Shown piece after piece: positions 8,249-17,301 of a stretch of DNA of 64,000 nucleotides. The number at the start of each line of letters is the position of its first letter. The stretch's first letter is position 1. Origin of the DNA: Streptomyces fildesensis (GTDB taxonomy: Bacteria > Actinomycetota > Actinomycetes > Streptomycetales > Streptomycetaceae). The position numbers were made by a program, and so were the translations under genes. The stretch lies in NCBI RefSeq assembly GCF_016107395.1, contig NZ_JAAIKO010000001.1:558001-622000 (forward strand), given 5' to 3'. The notes beneath the pieces were generated by a model. The model worked only from the letters and a program-made list of their open reading frames with translations. It did no database searches and had not been told where the DNA came from.

Positions 8249-9142
8249 ATGAGCGCCCTGTCGTTCGGAGCCGTCGCCACGGGCCGCTGGCTGCGCAGCG
8301 CGGTGGCCATTCGCGCCGCGGTTCTCGAGCTCGTCATCCTGACCGGCCATCTCTTCCTCTATCCGACCGGCATCCTCCCCGAGCGCGACCGGCCCGACGC
8401 CGGCACCGGCCCCTCCGCCGACCCGGACCACGACCCCCACACGGACTCGCACAGCGGCTCGTACACGGAAACGGACGCGGATTCCGGTACGGCACGACTG
8501 CGGGCCGTCGCGGCCGCACACCCTCCCGTTCTGCTGCTGCACGGCTTCGTCGATAATCGTTCGGTATTCACCCTTCTCCGCCGCTCCCTGCGAAAGCACG
8601 GCTGGACGCACGTCCAGGCTCTGAATTACTCCCCGCTGAGCTGCGACATCCGTACGGCCGCCGCGTTGCTCGGCCGTCATGTCGAGCAGATCTGCGAACA
8701 GACCGGGCAGCGGCAGGTGGACATCGTCGGCCACAGCCTGGGCGGTCTGATCGCCCGCTATTACGTACAGCGTCTCGGTGGTGACAGCCGGGTACGCACG
8801 GTGGTGACGCTGGGAACGCCGCACTCCGGCACCCGCGCCGTCCCGCTGCTGACGCCGCACCCGATCGTGCGGCAAATGCGCCCCGGTTCCGATCTCATGA
8901 ACGAATTGACGGAACCGGCCCCCGGTTGCCGCACGCATTTCGTCGCCTTCTGGAGCGACCTGGACCAATTGATGATCCCGGTGGAAACCGCCCGCATCGA
9001 CCATCCCGACCTGCTGGTACACAATGTGCAAGTCGCGGGAATCGGGCATCTCGCACTGCCGGTGCACGCCGCCGTGGCCGCCGGAATCCGGCAGTCCCTG
9101 ACCGGCGAGGAGCTCGCGGTGGGGGCCGAGAACGCGGCATAG
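8249..9142 (+). CDS. lipase-like alpha/beta hydrolase
   Basis: 297 residues from the ATG at 8249 behind GGGAGG. A hydrophobic stretch at about residues 18-43 is a signal anchor or uncleaved signal sequence, followed by an acidic Asp/His/Ser-rich linker (50-80). The hydrolase domain has the oxyanion HGF (98-100) and nucleophile elbow GHSLGG with Ser163, as in class 2 triacylglycerol lipases and esterases. The late GIGHLALP supplies the probable catalytic His. Predicted membrane-attached or exported, acting on acyl esters; the substrate cannot be told. It stands alone between icmB and the M23 peptidase gene. Confidence 0.85.
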   Translation: MSALSFGAVATGRWLRSAVAIRAAVLELVILTGHLFLYPTGILPERDRPDAGTGPSADPDHDPHTDSHSGSYTETDADSGTARLRAVAAAHPPVLLLHGFVDNRSVFTLLRRSLRKHGWTHVQALNYSPLSCDIRTAAALLGRHVEQICEQTGQRQVDIVGHSLGGLIARYYVQRLGGDSRVRTVVTLGTPHSGTRAVPLLTPHPIVRQMRPGSDLMNELTEPAPGCRTHFVAFWSDLDQLMIPVETARIDHPDLLVHNVQVAGIGHLALPVHAAVAAGIRQSLTGEELAVGAENAA

Positions 9143-9270
9143 CCGTCGAATTCAATTCGAACACAAGGCATTGTCCGGATCCGGAGCCTGCCGAAGATTG
9201 TCGCCGTCGGGGGTAGGGGGCTACAGTCACCGCTAATTCTCCTGCTGCCGAGGCGAAAGAGAAGTAGGCG

Positions 9271-10806
9271 GTGAACGATCGTCACCCGTCGGGGTACGCC
9301 CCCGACTACGGTGCTTACGGCTACGACCCTTATTCAACGGGCTCGTACCAGAACATCGGCACGACCTTCGCGGACGGCGATCCGCTCTTCGGAGCGATGA
9401 CCGGCACCGCGGACACGGGCGCCACGGGCAGCTATGCGTTCGTCCCGCAGCCGGCGCAGCACGGCTACGACGCGTCCGTCTCCGAGACGGGCAGCTACGA
9501 CGCGAGCGGCTTCTGGCAGGCCCAGACCGGCAGCTACCCCACGTACCCCGAGCAGTCCCAGCAGCAGCCCCACGTCCCGGCCCAGCCGCAGCCGCAGTTC
9601 CACCAGCAGGAACAGCAGCAGCCGCAGCAGAACTGGGACTCCGGCCAGTACCCGGCGTACGGCTACAACGCCCCTGGTCAGGACACCGGCAGCTACCCGA
9701 CCGGCACCTACGACGCGATGTCCTGGGACACCGGCGTCTACACCGTGCCCGCGCAGGCCGCGCCCGTCGAGCACACCTACGCACCGGAGCCCGTACCCGG
9801 ATACGCCGGCCCGTCGGCCGAAGCACCGCACTACGGGAACGGGAACGAGTACGAGAACGGGTACGGCGCCGACTACACCACTCAGTTCGCGTACGAGCCG
9901 GAAACGGCGCCCGCGCACGAGTCCGGACCCGACGCCGACCTCCACCTCGATCACGACCTGGACCCCGCACTCGACCTCGACGCCGAGACCGGGTCCGAGA
10001 CCGGGTCCGAGACCGGGTCCGAGTCCGAGACCGAGACCGATGTGGTCCACGTCCCGGCGGCCCCGCGCGGCGGCGGGAGCGGCTGCCGCCGCAAGCGGCC
10101 CGCGAAGCGCTCCGCGCTCCTGACCATCGCGGTGCCGTCCGTCGCGGTCATGGGTGTGGCGGCCTGTGCCGCCGCGGCCATCAGCGACGTGCCCGGCGCC
10201 CATGCGACGACGCAGACCGAGGCCTCCGGCAAGACCGCCACGAACGCGCCCGTCTCGAAGCTCGACACGCAGCTCGCCGGAGTCACCTCCGACGCGGACG
10301 ACTTCGCGACCCGCGCCAGCCGTACGCAGGAGCGGATCGACCTCAAGGACCGCGAGGCCGCAGCGAAGAAGGCGAAGGCCGACGCGGCGGCGCGCAAGGA
10401 GGCCCTGCGGCCGAAGTTCCTGCTGCCGGTGTCGGAGCGCGGACTGAGCGCGTACTACGGCCAGTCCGGCGTCAACTGGATGGCGCTGCACACCGGCATC
10501 GACTTCCCGGTCGACACCGGCACTCCCGTGTCGTCCGTGACCGACGGCACCATCCGCACGCAGTGGAACAGCTCCTACGGCAACATGGCCATAGTGACCG
10601 CCGCCGACGGCACCGAGACCTGGTACTGCCACCTCAGCAGCACCAAGATCCGCTCCGGCTCGGTCAAGGCCGGCCAGGTCATCGCGTACTCGGGCAACAC
10701 CGGCAACACCACCGGCCCGCACCTGCACCTCGAGGTCCGGCCGCACGGCGGTACGCCGATCGACCCGCTGCCGTGGCTGCTGGCCCACGGGCTCGACCCC
10801 CGCTGA
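9271..10806 (+). CDS. membrane-anchored M23 (LytM) peptidase
   Basis: 511 residues from GTG 9271. The first ~270 residues are a disordered cytoplasmic region rich in Tyr, Gln, Gly, Ser and Pro with TGSY-type repeats, ending in an acidic ETGSETGS stretch and a Lys/Arg patch. One transmembrane helix lies at about 280-303, then a charged coiled coil (325-375), then a LytM domain. Zinc ligands are visible as H407-x3-D411 and the HLH motif at 484-486. The domain is outside the membrane and expected to cleave peptidoglycan cross-bridges. The proximity of three NlpC/P60 hydrolases supports a cell-wall role. Confidence 0.88.
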   Translation: MNDRHPSGYAPDYGAYGYDPYSTGSYQNIGTTFADGDPLFGAMTGTADTGATGSYAFVPQPAQHGYDASVSETGSYDASGFWQAQTGSYPTYPEQSQQQPHVPAQPQPQFHQQEQQQPQQNWDSGQYPAYGYNAPGQDTGSYPTGTYDAMSWDTGVYTVPAQAAPVEHTYAPEPVPGYAGPSAEAPHYGNGNEYENGYGADYTTQFAYEPETAPAHESGPDADLHLDHDLDPALDLDAETGSETGSETGSESETETDVVHVPAAPRGGGSGCRRKRPAKRSALLTIAVPSVAVMGVAACAAAAISDVPGAHATTQTEASGKTATNAPVSKLDTQLAGVTSDADDFATRASRTQERIDLKDREAAAKKAKADAAARKEALRPKFLLPVSERGLSAYYGQSGVNWMALHTGIDFPVDTGTPVSSVTDGTIRTQWNSSYGNMAIVTAADGTETWYCHLSSTKIRSGSVKAGQVIAYSGNTGNTTGPHLHLEVRPHGGTPIDPLPWLLAHGLDPR

Positions 10807-10822
10807 CCGCACTCACCCGACC

Positions 10823-10846
10823 CGCCTCCGGCCCTCGCCGGAGGCG
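10823..10846. terminator. bidirectional terminator
   Basis: CGCCTCCGGC, a CCTC loop and GCCGGAGGCG form a perfect 10-bp stem between the convergent M23 peptidase and pcrA genes. Confidence 0.75.
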
Positions 10847-10860
10847 CGCGAGGCCCCCCG

Positions 10861-13314
10861 TCAGAGCTTCTCGACCGGCGCGTACCGCAGCAGCAGCCGT
10901 TTCGGCTTCTCCTCGCCGAAGTCGACCGTCGCCTGCGCGTCGGACCCGGTACCGCTGACCCCGACGACGGTTCCGAGGCCGAACTGGTCGTGCGTGACCC
11001 GGTCCCCGACCGTCAGCGCGATCACCGGCCGGTCCGTGGCACGCCGGGTCGCGAAGCCCTTCGGGCCCGCCTTGGCGCGCGAGGACGACAGCGACGACGC
11101 GGCGGCCGACATCGCGGCCCCCGGCGCGGCCACCGGGCCGGTCCGCTTCCAGTCGATCAGCGTGGGCGGGATCTCCTCCAGGAAGCGCGAGGCCGGGTTG
11201 TACGAGGGCTGGCCCCACGCACTGCGCATCGTCGACCGCGTCACGTACAGCCGCTCGCGCGCCCGTGTGATGCCGACGTACGCCAGTCGCCGCTCCTCCT
11301 CCAGCTCCTTGGCCTGGCCCAGGGCCCGCATGTGCGGGAAGACCCCGTCCTCCATGCCGGTGAGGAAGACCACCGGGAACTCGAGGCCCTTGGCGGTGTG
11401 CAGCGTCATCAGCGTTATGACGCCGCCCCCCTCCTCGTCGTCCGGGATCTGGTCCGAGTCGGCGACCAGCGCGACGCGCTCCAGGAACCCGGAGAGGGTG
11501 CCGGGCTCCGCGTCCTCGGCGGCGGCCCGCTCCTGCTCGAACTCCAGGGCCACGGCGGCGAGTTCCTGAAGGTTCTCGATACGGGTCTCGTCCTGCGGGT
11601 CCGTGGAGGCCTGGAGCTCCGCCAGATAGCCCGTGCGCTCCATCACCGCTTCGAGGACGGTCGCGGGACCGGCACCCGACTCGACAATGGTGCGCAGCTC
11701 CTCCAGCAGCTCGTTGAACTTCCTGACCGCGTTGGAGGAGCGGGCGGCCATGCCGTACGCCTCGTCGACCCGGCGCAGCGCCTGCGAGAAGGAGATCTTC
11801 TCGCGCAGCGACAGGGCGTCGATCATCGCCTCGGCCCGGTCGCCGATACCGCGCTTGGGCACGTTCAGGATCCGGCGGAGCGGGACGGTGTCCTCGGGGT
11901 TCGACAGCACGCGCAGGTACGCGAGGATGTCGCGGACCTCCTTGCGCTCGTAGAAGCGCACCCCGCCGACGACCTTGTACGGCAGCCCGACGCGGATGAA
12001 GACCTCTTCGAAGACACGGGACTGGGCGTTGGTCCGGTAGAAGACGGCGACGTCACCGGGGCGGGAGTCGCCCGCGTCCGTCAGCCGGTCGATCTCCTCG
12101 GCGATGTACTGCGCCTCGTCGTGCTCGTGGTCGGCGACGTAGCCGGTGATGATCGGGCCGTCGCCAGCGTCGGTCCACAGGTTCTTGGCGCGGCGGCCGG
12201 CGTTGCGCTCGATGACGGCGTTGGCGGCCGTGAGGATCGTCTGCGTGGAGCGGTAGTTCTGCTCCAGCAGGATCGTCGTCGCCTGCGGGTAGTCCTCTTC
12301 GAACTGCAGGATGTTGCGGATGGTGGCACCGCGGAAGGCGTAGATGCTCTGGTCCGCGTCACCCACCACGCACAGCTCGGCGGTGTGCTCGCCGGTGCCG
12401 ACCAGCTCGCGGACCAGCGTGTACTGGGCGTGGTTGGTGTCCTGGTACTCGTCCACGAGGACGTGGCGGAACCGGCGCCGGTAGTGCTCGGCGACGTCGG
12501 GGAACGCCTGGAGCAGGTGCACCGTGGTCATGATGATGTCGTCGAAGTCCAGGGCGTTGGCCTCGCGCAGCCTCGCCTGGTAGAGCGCGTACGCCTCGGC
12601 GACGTGCTTCTCGAAGGGGTTCTCCGCCTGCCGGGCGTAGTCCTCCTCGTCGATCAGCTCGTTCTTGAGGTTCGAGACCTTCGCGCTGAACGCCTTCGGC
12701 GGGAACTGCTTGGGGTCGAGGTCCAGGTCCCGGCAGACGAGCGCCATGAGCCGCTTGGAGTCAGCGGCGTCGTAGATCGAGAAGCTGGAGGTGAAGCCGA
12801 GCTTCTTGCTCTCGCGGCGCAGGATCCGCACGCACGCGCTGTGGAAGGTCATGACCCACATCGCGTTGGCGCGCGCGCCGACGAGGTCGCCGACGCGTTC
12901 CTTCATCTCGCCCGCGGCCTTGTTGGTGAACGTGATCGCGAGGATCTCGCCCGGGTGCGCCCCGCGGGTACCCAGCAGATGCGCGATGCGGTGCGTCAGC
13001 ACCCGCGTCTTGCCGGATCCGGCGCCCGCGACGATGAGCAGCGGCCCGCCCGCGTGCACGACGGCGGCGCGCTGCTGCTCGTTCAGCCCCTCCAGGAGCT
13101 GCGCGGGGTCGACGACGGGGCGGGCGGCCCCGTCCCGGTAGTACGCGTCCCGGCCACCCTGCGGGGGCTCGTTGAAGCGCCCGCCGAAGAGGTCGTCCGC
13201 GGCATCGTCCGGCCGGTGCGCGGACCCGTGCTCCGGGGGCGGCGGGACGGATTCCGACGCGTGGTCGGGGGCCTGGAGGTCGGCCAGGAAGCTGTCGTCA
13301 AAGAGGCTGCTCAT
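10861..13314 (-). CDS. pcrA: ATP-dependent DNA helicase PcrA/UvrD
   Basis: 817 residues. Superfamily 1A motifs are in order: Q-motif LNEQQRAAV (77-85), Walker A GAGSGKT (97-103), DEYQDTN, GDADQSIYAFRGA, QNYRST, then TLHTAKGLEFPVVF and the motif VI region YVGITRARERLYV. A C-terminal Tudor-like segment (DRVTHDQFGLGTVVGV, near 770) matches the RNA-polymerase-binding tail of PcrA. The first ~70 residues are a disordered actinobacterial extension. It is a 3'-5' helicase for repair, replication restart and transcription-coupled repair. The start at 13314 is right behind a DNA-damage-type promoter, implying induction by DNA damage on a very short 5' leader. Confidence 0.96.
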   Translation of the reverse strand: MSSLFDDSFLADLQAPDHASESVPPPPEHGSAHRPDDAADDLFGGRFNEPPQGGRDAYYRDGAARPVVDPAQLLEGLNEQQRAAVVHAGGPLLIVAGAGSGKTRVLTHRIAHLLGTRGAHPGEILAITFTNKAAGEMKERVGDLVGARANAMWVMTFHSACVRILRRESKKLGFTSSFSIYDAADSKRLMALVCRDLDLDPKQFPPKAFSAKVSNLKNELIDEEDYARQAENPFEKHVAEAYALYQARLREANALDFDDIIMTTVHLLQAFPDVAEHYRRRFRHVLVDEYQDTNHAQYTLVRELVGTGEHTAELCVVGDADQSIYAFRGATIRNILQFEEDYPQATTILLEQNYRSTQTILTAANAVIERNAGRRAKNLWTDAGDGPIITGYVADHEHDEAQYIAEEIDRLTDAGDSRPGDVAVFYRTNAQSRVFEEVFIRVGLPYKVVGGVRFYERKEVRDILAYLRVLSNPEDTVPLRRILNVPKRGIGDRAEAMIDALSLREKISFSQALRRVDEAYGMAARSSNAVRKFNELLEELRTIVESGAGPATVLEAVMERTGYLAELQASTDPQDETRIENLQELAAVALEFEQERAAAEDAEPGTLSGFLERVALVADSDQIPDDEEGGGVITLMTLHTAKGLEFPVVFLTGMEDGVFPHMRALGQAKELEEERRLAYVGITRARERLYVTRSTMRSAWGQPSYNPASRFLEEIPPTLIDWKRTGPVAAPGAAMSAAASSLSSSRAKAGPKGFATRRATDRPVIALTVGDRVTHDQFGLGTVVGVSGTGSDAQATVDFGEEKPKRLLLRYAPVEKL

Positions 13315-13323
13315 CGCTTCCCG

Positions 13324-13346
13324 AGTCTAGGCGCCCCCACTGACAC
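13324..13346 (-). promoter_or_regulatory. RecA-NDp (PafBC-type) promoter-like element of pcrA
   Basis: On the minus strand: GTGTCAGTG, eight bases, TAGACT. It matches TTGTCRGTG-N8-TAnnnT except for the first base. The expected transcription start falls a few bases before the pcrA ATG. Confidence 0.65.
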
Positions 13347-13549
13347 CTCACACTCCGCTTGGCGGAGTCCGTCCGGACGTGGACCGATCCTGAAAGAGTC
13401 GTCACTCTCCGCGACCGGATCCGACCGCTGCGCACAGATCACGAAATGGTTTCGGGCCTATCGGACACCGGCCTTCCCACCGGACACGAGAGTTGGCTAC
13501 CGTGCCGGCCAGGCGGTCCGTCCTCCACCTCGGCAACACGCCGTCACGG

Positions 13550-13713
13550 ACCGTCTCCGCTGAGTGCGGCCGAGAGGCCGCAGCCGGGGACCCACTGGAA
13601 CCACTGGGGTGAATCGGTCCGCACGGATGTTCCGCAGAGGACGTTCCGCACGAACCGTAGGGCGACCTTCCGACAGCCCGAACCCGACAGCTAACCCGGT
13701 AAGCGGTTTACGG
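13550..13713 (+). ncRNA. c-di-AMP riboswitch (ydaO-yuaA class)
   Basis: Conserved ydaO blocks appear in order: CCGCTGAGTG, AGCCGGGGACCCA, GGGGTGAAT, GTAGGGCGACCTTCC, GCCCGAACCCGACAGCTAAC and GGTAAGCGG. An outer helix pairs CCGCT near 13557-13561 with AGCGG at 13702-13706. The 3' side touches the GGAAGGA ribosome site of the NlpC/P60 gene at 13728. c-di-AMP binding is expected to lower expression of the hydrolase, linking wall turnover to osmotic signalling. Confidence 0.9.
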
Positions 13714-13727
13714 AAGGACTTCCCGCC

Positions 13728-14882
13728 TTGGCGTCGCACCGCAAACCCCGCCCCGGCATACGCGCCGGCCTGCTCACCACGACCGGCCCCCGCGCGGCCG
13801 TCGGTCTCACGGCGGCGCCACTGGCCACCGTCACCCTGCTCGGCGAGACCGCGAGCGCGGCACCCGCGCAGCCGCAGCCGCCCTCCATCGAAGAGGTCCA
13901 GGCGAAGGTCGACGCGCTCAACCACGACGCCGAGGTCGCCACCGAGCGCTACAACGGCGCGAAGGAGCAGGCCGACCAGCAGAGCTCCAAGGTCGAGGCG
14001 CTGCTGAGCCAGGTCGCGCAGCGGACCGAGTCGCTCAACGACGCGCGGCGCGTCCTGGGCCAGTACGCGGCCGCCCAGTACCGCAGCGGCGGCGTCGACA
14101 CGACGAGTACGTTCCTGCTCTCCGCCGATCCGCAGCAGTTCTTCGACCAGACGCACCAGATGAAGCGGATGACCAGCAACCAGAAGGAAGCCGTCGAGAA
14201 CTTCCGCACCCAGCAGGCCACGACGACGCAGAAGCGCTCCGAGGCCGTGAAGGGCCTCGACGCGCTGAACGCGTCGCGGACGAAGCTGGCGACGGAGAAG
14301 GAGACCGTCAAGGAGAAGCTCGCGGCGGCGCAGACCCTCCTCAACACCCTCACCACGCAGGAGAAGGCGCGGCTGGCGGCGCTGGCGGCCAAGAAGGCGG
14401 AGGAGGACCGCAAGCGCGCCGCGGCGATCGCCGCGAAGGAGAAGGCCGCACGGGACGCCGCCGCCAAGGAGGCCGCGAAGACCGGCTCCGGGACGACGCC
14501 GGGGACCGGCGGAACCGGTTCGCACAGCACCGCGTCGCAGGCGGAGAAGGCCATCGCCTTCGCCCGCAACGCGATCGGCAAGCCGTACGTGTGGGGCGCG
14601 ACGGGTCCGAACTCGTACGACTGCTCAGGGCTCACCCAAGCGGCCTGGAAGGCGGCCGGCGTCTCCCTGCCGCGCACCACCTGGGACCAGGTGAAGGCCG
14701 GCGAGCGCGTCTCGATGTCGGACCTGCGGCCCGGCGACCTGATCTTCTTCTACGACGACATCAGCCATGTCGGCCTCTACATAGGCGGCGGCAACATGAT
14801 CCACGCCCCGCACACCGGCACGGTCGTCAAGATCGCACCGATCACCCAAATGCCGGTTTACGGCGCTTCCCGCCCTTCCTGA
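13728..14882 (+). CDS. secreted NlpC/P60 endopeptidase, copy 1
   Basis: 384 residues from TTG 13728, with GGAAGGA upstream; the paralogue at 15258 supports this start. A twin-arginine-free Arg-rich n-region and hydrophobic core (about 20-45) form the signal peptide. A long coiled coil follows (50-250; Glu/Lys/Ala-rich, including a KKAEEDRKR stretch), then a C-terminal NlpC/P60 domain from about 270. Catalytic Cys299 lies in YDCSG and His347 in HVGLYIG. Such enzymes cut the D-Glu-to-diamino-acid bond in peptidoglycan stem peptides. The gene is monocistronic behind a c-di-AMP riboswitch. Confidence 0.93.
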   Translation: MASHRKPRPGIRAGLLTTTGPRAAVGLTAAPLATVTLLGETASAAPAQPQPPSIEEVQAKVDALNHDAEVATERYNGAKEQADQQSSKVEALLSQVAQRTESLNDARRVLGQYAAAQYRSGGVDTTSTFLLSADPQQFFDQTHQMKRMTSNQKEAVENFRTQQATTTQKRSEAVKGLDALNASRTKLATEKETVKEKLAAAQTLLNTLTTQEKARLAALAAKKAEEDRKRAAAIAAKEKAARDAAAKEAAKTGSGTTPGTGGTGSHSTASQAEKAIAFARNAIGKPYVWGATGPNSYDCSGLTQAAWKAAGVSLPRTTWDQVKAGERVSMSDLRPGDLIFFYDDISHVGLYIGGGNMIHAPHTGTVVKIAPITQMPVYGASRPS

Positions 14883-15087
14883 GTCCCCCGTCCCGAATGT
14901 CACGGATCGACAGACGGACCGACAGGTCCCGGCTGTCGGCCCGCCATTCGGACGGACGGTCACAATAGGTAAGGTAACGAAGCGATTTCGCTCACCTTCT
15001 GATGGAAACTTCCCAAGAGTCACTCAAGTTGACTACGGTGGCCCGCTAGGCAGCTCGTTCCACAAGCCGGCGCAGTGCCGACGGCGA

Positions 15088-15243
15088 GCTGCCTCCGCTG
15101 AATCCGACCGCAAGGCCGGAACCGGGGACCCACGCGCACGACTTGGGGTGAATCGGGGCGAACGTCCGCACAACGGACGCGAGCACCGTAGGGCGGCCTT
15201 CCATCGCCCGAACCCGTCAGCTAACCCGGTAAGCGGTCCACGG
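15088..15243 (+). ncRNA. c-di-AMP riboswitch (ydaO-yuaA class), second copy
   Basis: The same ordered blocks as upstream of the first hydrolase: CCGCTGAATCC, CCGGGGACCCA, GGGGTGAAT, GTAGGGCGGCCTTCC, GCCCGAACCCGTCAGCTAAC and GGTAAGCGG. The closing helix pairs CCGCT near 15094 with AGCGG near 15232. It ends at the GGAAGGA of the next NlpC/P60 gene. The 205 bases before it (14883-15087) hold the presumed promoter; I see no gene there. Confidence 0.9.
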
Positions 15244-15257
15244 AAGGAATGTCTGCC

Positions 15258-16301
15258 TTGGCGTCGCACCGCAAACCGCGCCCGCGAATACTCGCCTCCA
15301 CCGGCCCGCGTGCCGTGGTGGGCCTGACGACGGTGGCGCTGGCCACTGTGACTCTGCTGAGCGAGTCCGCGAGCGCCGCGCCCGCGAAGCCCTCCATCAC
15401 CGAGGTCAAGGCGCAGGTCGACGACCTCCGCGAAAAGGCCGAAGCCGCCACGGAGCACGTCAACGCGGCGAAGGAGAAGACCGACCAGCAGCGCGCGAAG
15501 GCCGATCTGCTGCTCGCCGAGGTCGCGAAGAAGACCCAGAAGCTGAACGACGCGCGGGAGACCCTGGGCCAGTTCGCCGCCGCCCAGTACCGCGAAGGCG
15601 GCGTCGACCAGACCACCGCCCTGCTGCTCTCCGACAACCCGGAGAAGTACCTTGAGCAGTCCCACCTCGTGGACCGTGTGTCGGCCACGCAGGAAGAGGC
15701 CATCAAGGAATTCCGCACCCAGCAGACGGCCGCGACGACCGAGCGCGCCAAGGCCGCCGCGAGCGTCGCGGACCTGGCCGCCGCGCAGACCAAGCTGGCC
15801 GCCGAGAAGAAGACCGCCGCGGCCAAGCTCGCCGACGCGCAGAAGCTGCTGACCAGCCTCACCGCCGAGGACCGCAAGAAGGTCGCCGCGCTGGACACCC
15901 AGCAGTCCGGCAGCGCCAACAGCGCGTCCTACACGTACAACGGCCCCGCCAGCGGCCGCGCCGCGCAGGCCATCGCCTTCGCCCTCGCCGCGCGCGGCAA
16001 GCCGTACGTCTCCGGCGCCACCGGCCCGAACTCGTACGACTGCTCGGGACTGACCCAGGCCGCGTACCGCTCGGCCGGCATCAGCATCAGCCGCACCACG
16101 TACACCCAGATCAACGACGGCACGCGCGTCTCGCAGTCCGAGCTGCGCCCCGGCGACCTGGTGTTCTTCTACTCCGGCATCAGCCACGTGGCCATCTACC
16201 TGGGCAACGGCGAGATCGTGCACGCCCCGCACCCCGGTGGTGTCGTCGAGGTCGGCAAGATGAGCTGGATGCCGTTCGCCGGCGCTGTGCGACTCGCCTG
16301 A
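15258..16301 (+). CDS. secreted NlpC/P60 endopeptidase, copy 2
   Basis: 347 residues from TTG 15258. An in-frame ATG at 15249 abuts the GGAAGGA and is too close for initiation, whereas TTG 15258 has nine bases spacing and matches the start of copy 1. The layout is a signal peptide (about 15-40), a coiled coil (45-215) and an NlpC/P60 domain from about 230 with Cys262 (YDCSG) and His310 (HVAIYLG). It is a close paralogue of copies 1 and 3 but lacks the Lys-rich linker of copy 1. Predicted secreted peptidoglycan endopeptidase under c-di-AMP riboswitch control. Read-through into the DUF4129 gene, four bases on, is possible. Confidence 0.93.
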   Translation: MASHRKPRPRILASTGPRAVVGLTTVALATVTLLSESASAAPAKPSITEVKAQVDDLREKAEAATEHVNAAKEKTDQQRAKADLLLAEVAKKTQKLNDARETLGQFAAAQYREGGVDQTTALLLSDNPEKYLEQSHLVDRVSATQEEAIKEFRTQQTAATTERAKAAASVADLAAAQTKLAAEKKTAAAKLADAQKLLTSLTAEDRKKVAALDTQQSGSANSASYTYNGPASGRAAQAIAFALAARGKPYVSGATGPNSYDCSGLTQAAYRSAGISISRTTYTQINDGTRVSQSELRPGDLVFFYSGISHVAIYLGNGEIVHAPHPGGVVEVGKMSWMPFAGAVRLA

Positions 16302-16305
16302 CACC

Positions 16306-17301
16306 TTGGCCCGGATCACCGGTCGGCCGGTCCTCCTGCTCGCCACCGCCGCGATCGGCGGTCTGGTCCTCGCGGCCGGTGCGCTGCGAGCGGGTGGCGG
16401 CCGGTCGGTGCTCGATCCGCCGGACGGCTCGGGCCCGCTCTCGTACCACGGCGGGTATCTGCTGCTGCTGGCCCTGGCGTGCGTGGTGGGCGGCGCGCTG
16501 CTCGCCGCGCGCTACCGCCGGGCCGTGCAGCACATCGACAGCCCGGACCCGGTGGCCGAACGGCTCAAGGACGCGGCGCTCCTGCTGCTGACCGCCGCCA
16601 CCGCGGTGGTGCCCGTCGCCGTGCTGCTGAGCCACCGGAGCAGCCCGGCCGGCACGGAGCCGCGGACCGACCAGAGCCTCCCCACGGAGACGGCGAGCGG
16701 GCCGCCCGTCACCGAGGCACCGACACAGCCGCCGTCCTCCACCGGGCAGGCGACCGCCGGATCGTCCTTCGATCTGTTCCATCTGCTGCTCGTCGTCGGA
16801 GCGGTACTGGCCGCGGTCGTGGTCGTCGTCGCGCTCGTCCGCTGGCTGCGCTGGTACCTGGCGGGCAAGGCCGGACCCGGCCTCCAACTGATCCCCGGCA
16901 ACCCGGACAGCGCCGAGAGCGCGCTGGCCGGCGCCGTCGACTCCGGCCGCCGGGCCCTGCACGGTGAGGACGCCCGTGCCGCGGTGATCGCCTGCTACGC
17001 GGCGATGGAGACCACCCTCGCCCGGTCAGGGATCGCCCGGCTCGAATCCGACAGCCCGACGGACCTGCTGCACCGCGCGGTCGCCGGCGGGACGCTGACC
17101 GGGACCGCGGCCGGGGACCTGACCCAGCTCTTCCGCGAGGCGCGGTACTCCAGCCACCCGATGGACGACGGCCATCTGCGGCGGGCCGGCACCGCCCTCG
17201 ACACGATCGCGGCCCAACTGGCCGCCGTGGAAGCCCCGGAGGCCGTGCCAGCCGTAGGAGTAGCGACCACCGGCGACCGGGCCCCGGCGGGCGACCGGTG
17301 A
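16306..17301 (+). CDS. DUF4129 domain membrane protein
   Basis: 331 residues from TTG 16306; no clear ribosome site is visible, so the start is uncertain and translation may be coupled to the preceding stop at 16301. Hydrophobic segments lie at about 7-25, 45-65, 90-108 and 160-180. The C-terminal cytoplasmic DUF4129 domain carries the typical AAVIACYAAMETTLARSG and FREARYSSHPMDD motifs. It opens a five-gene operon (DUF4129, small membrane protein, MoxR ATPase, DUF58, membrane protein) with 4-base overlaps. That gene set commonly appears with transglutaminase-like proteins, but none is present here. The function is unknown, and the flanking hydrolase genes suggest an envelope role. Confidence 0.8.
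   Translation: MARITGRPVLLLATAAIGGLVLAAGALRAGGGRSVLDPPDGSGPLSYHGGYLLLLALACVVGGALLAARYRRAVQHIDSPDPVAERLKDAALLLLTAATAVVPVAVLLSHRSSPAGTEPRTDQSLPTETASGPPVTEAPTQPPSSTGQATAGSSFDLFHLLLVVGAVLAAVVVVVALVRWLRWYLAGKAGPGLQLIPGNPDSAESALAGAVDSGRRALHGEDARAAVIACYAAMETTLARSGIARLESDSPTDLLHRAVAGGTLTGTAAGDLTQLFREARYSSHPMDDGHLRRAGTALDTIAAQLAAVEAPEAVPAVGVATTGDRAPAGDR

Noticed and set aside
9143..9270. Possible c-di-AMP riboswitch before the M23 peptidase
   Set aside because: Too short and without any of the conserved blocks.
10990..13563. An 857-codon plus-strand frame opposite pcrA
   Set aside because: It is the antisense of conserved helicase motifs and extends past the pcrA promoter without a ribosome site.
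15249..15251. ATG start for NlpC/P60 copy 2
   Set aside because: It touches the Shine-Dalgarno sequence; TTG 15258 has good spacing and matches the paralogue.
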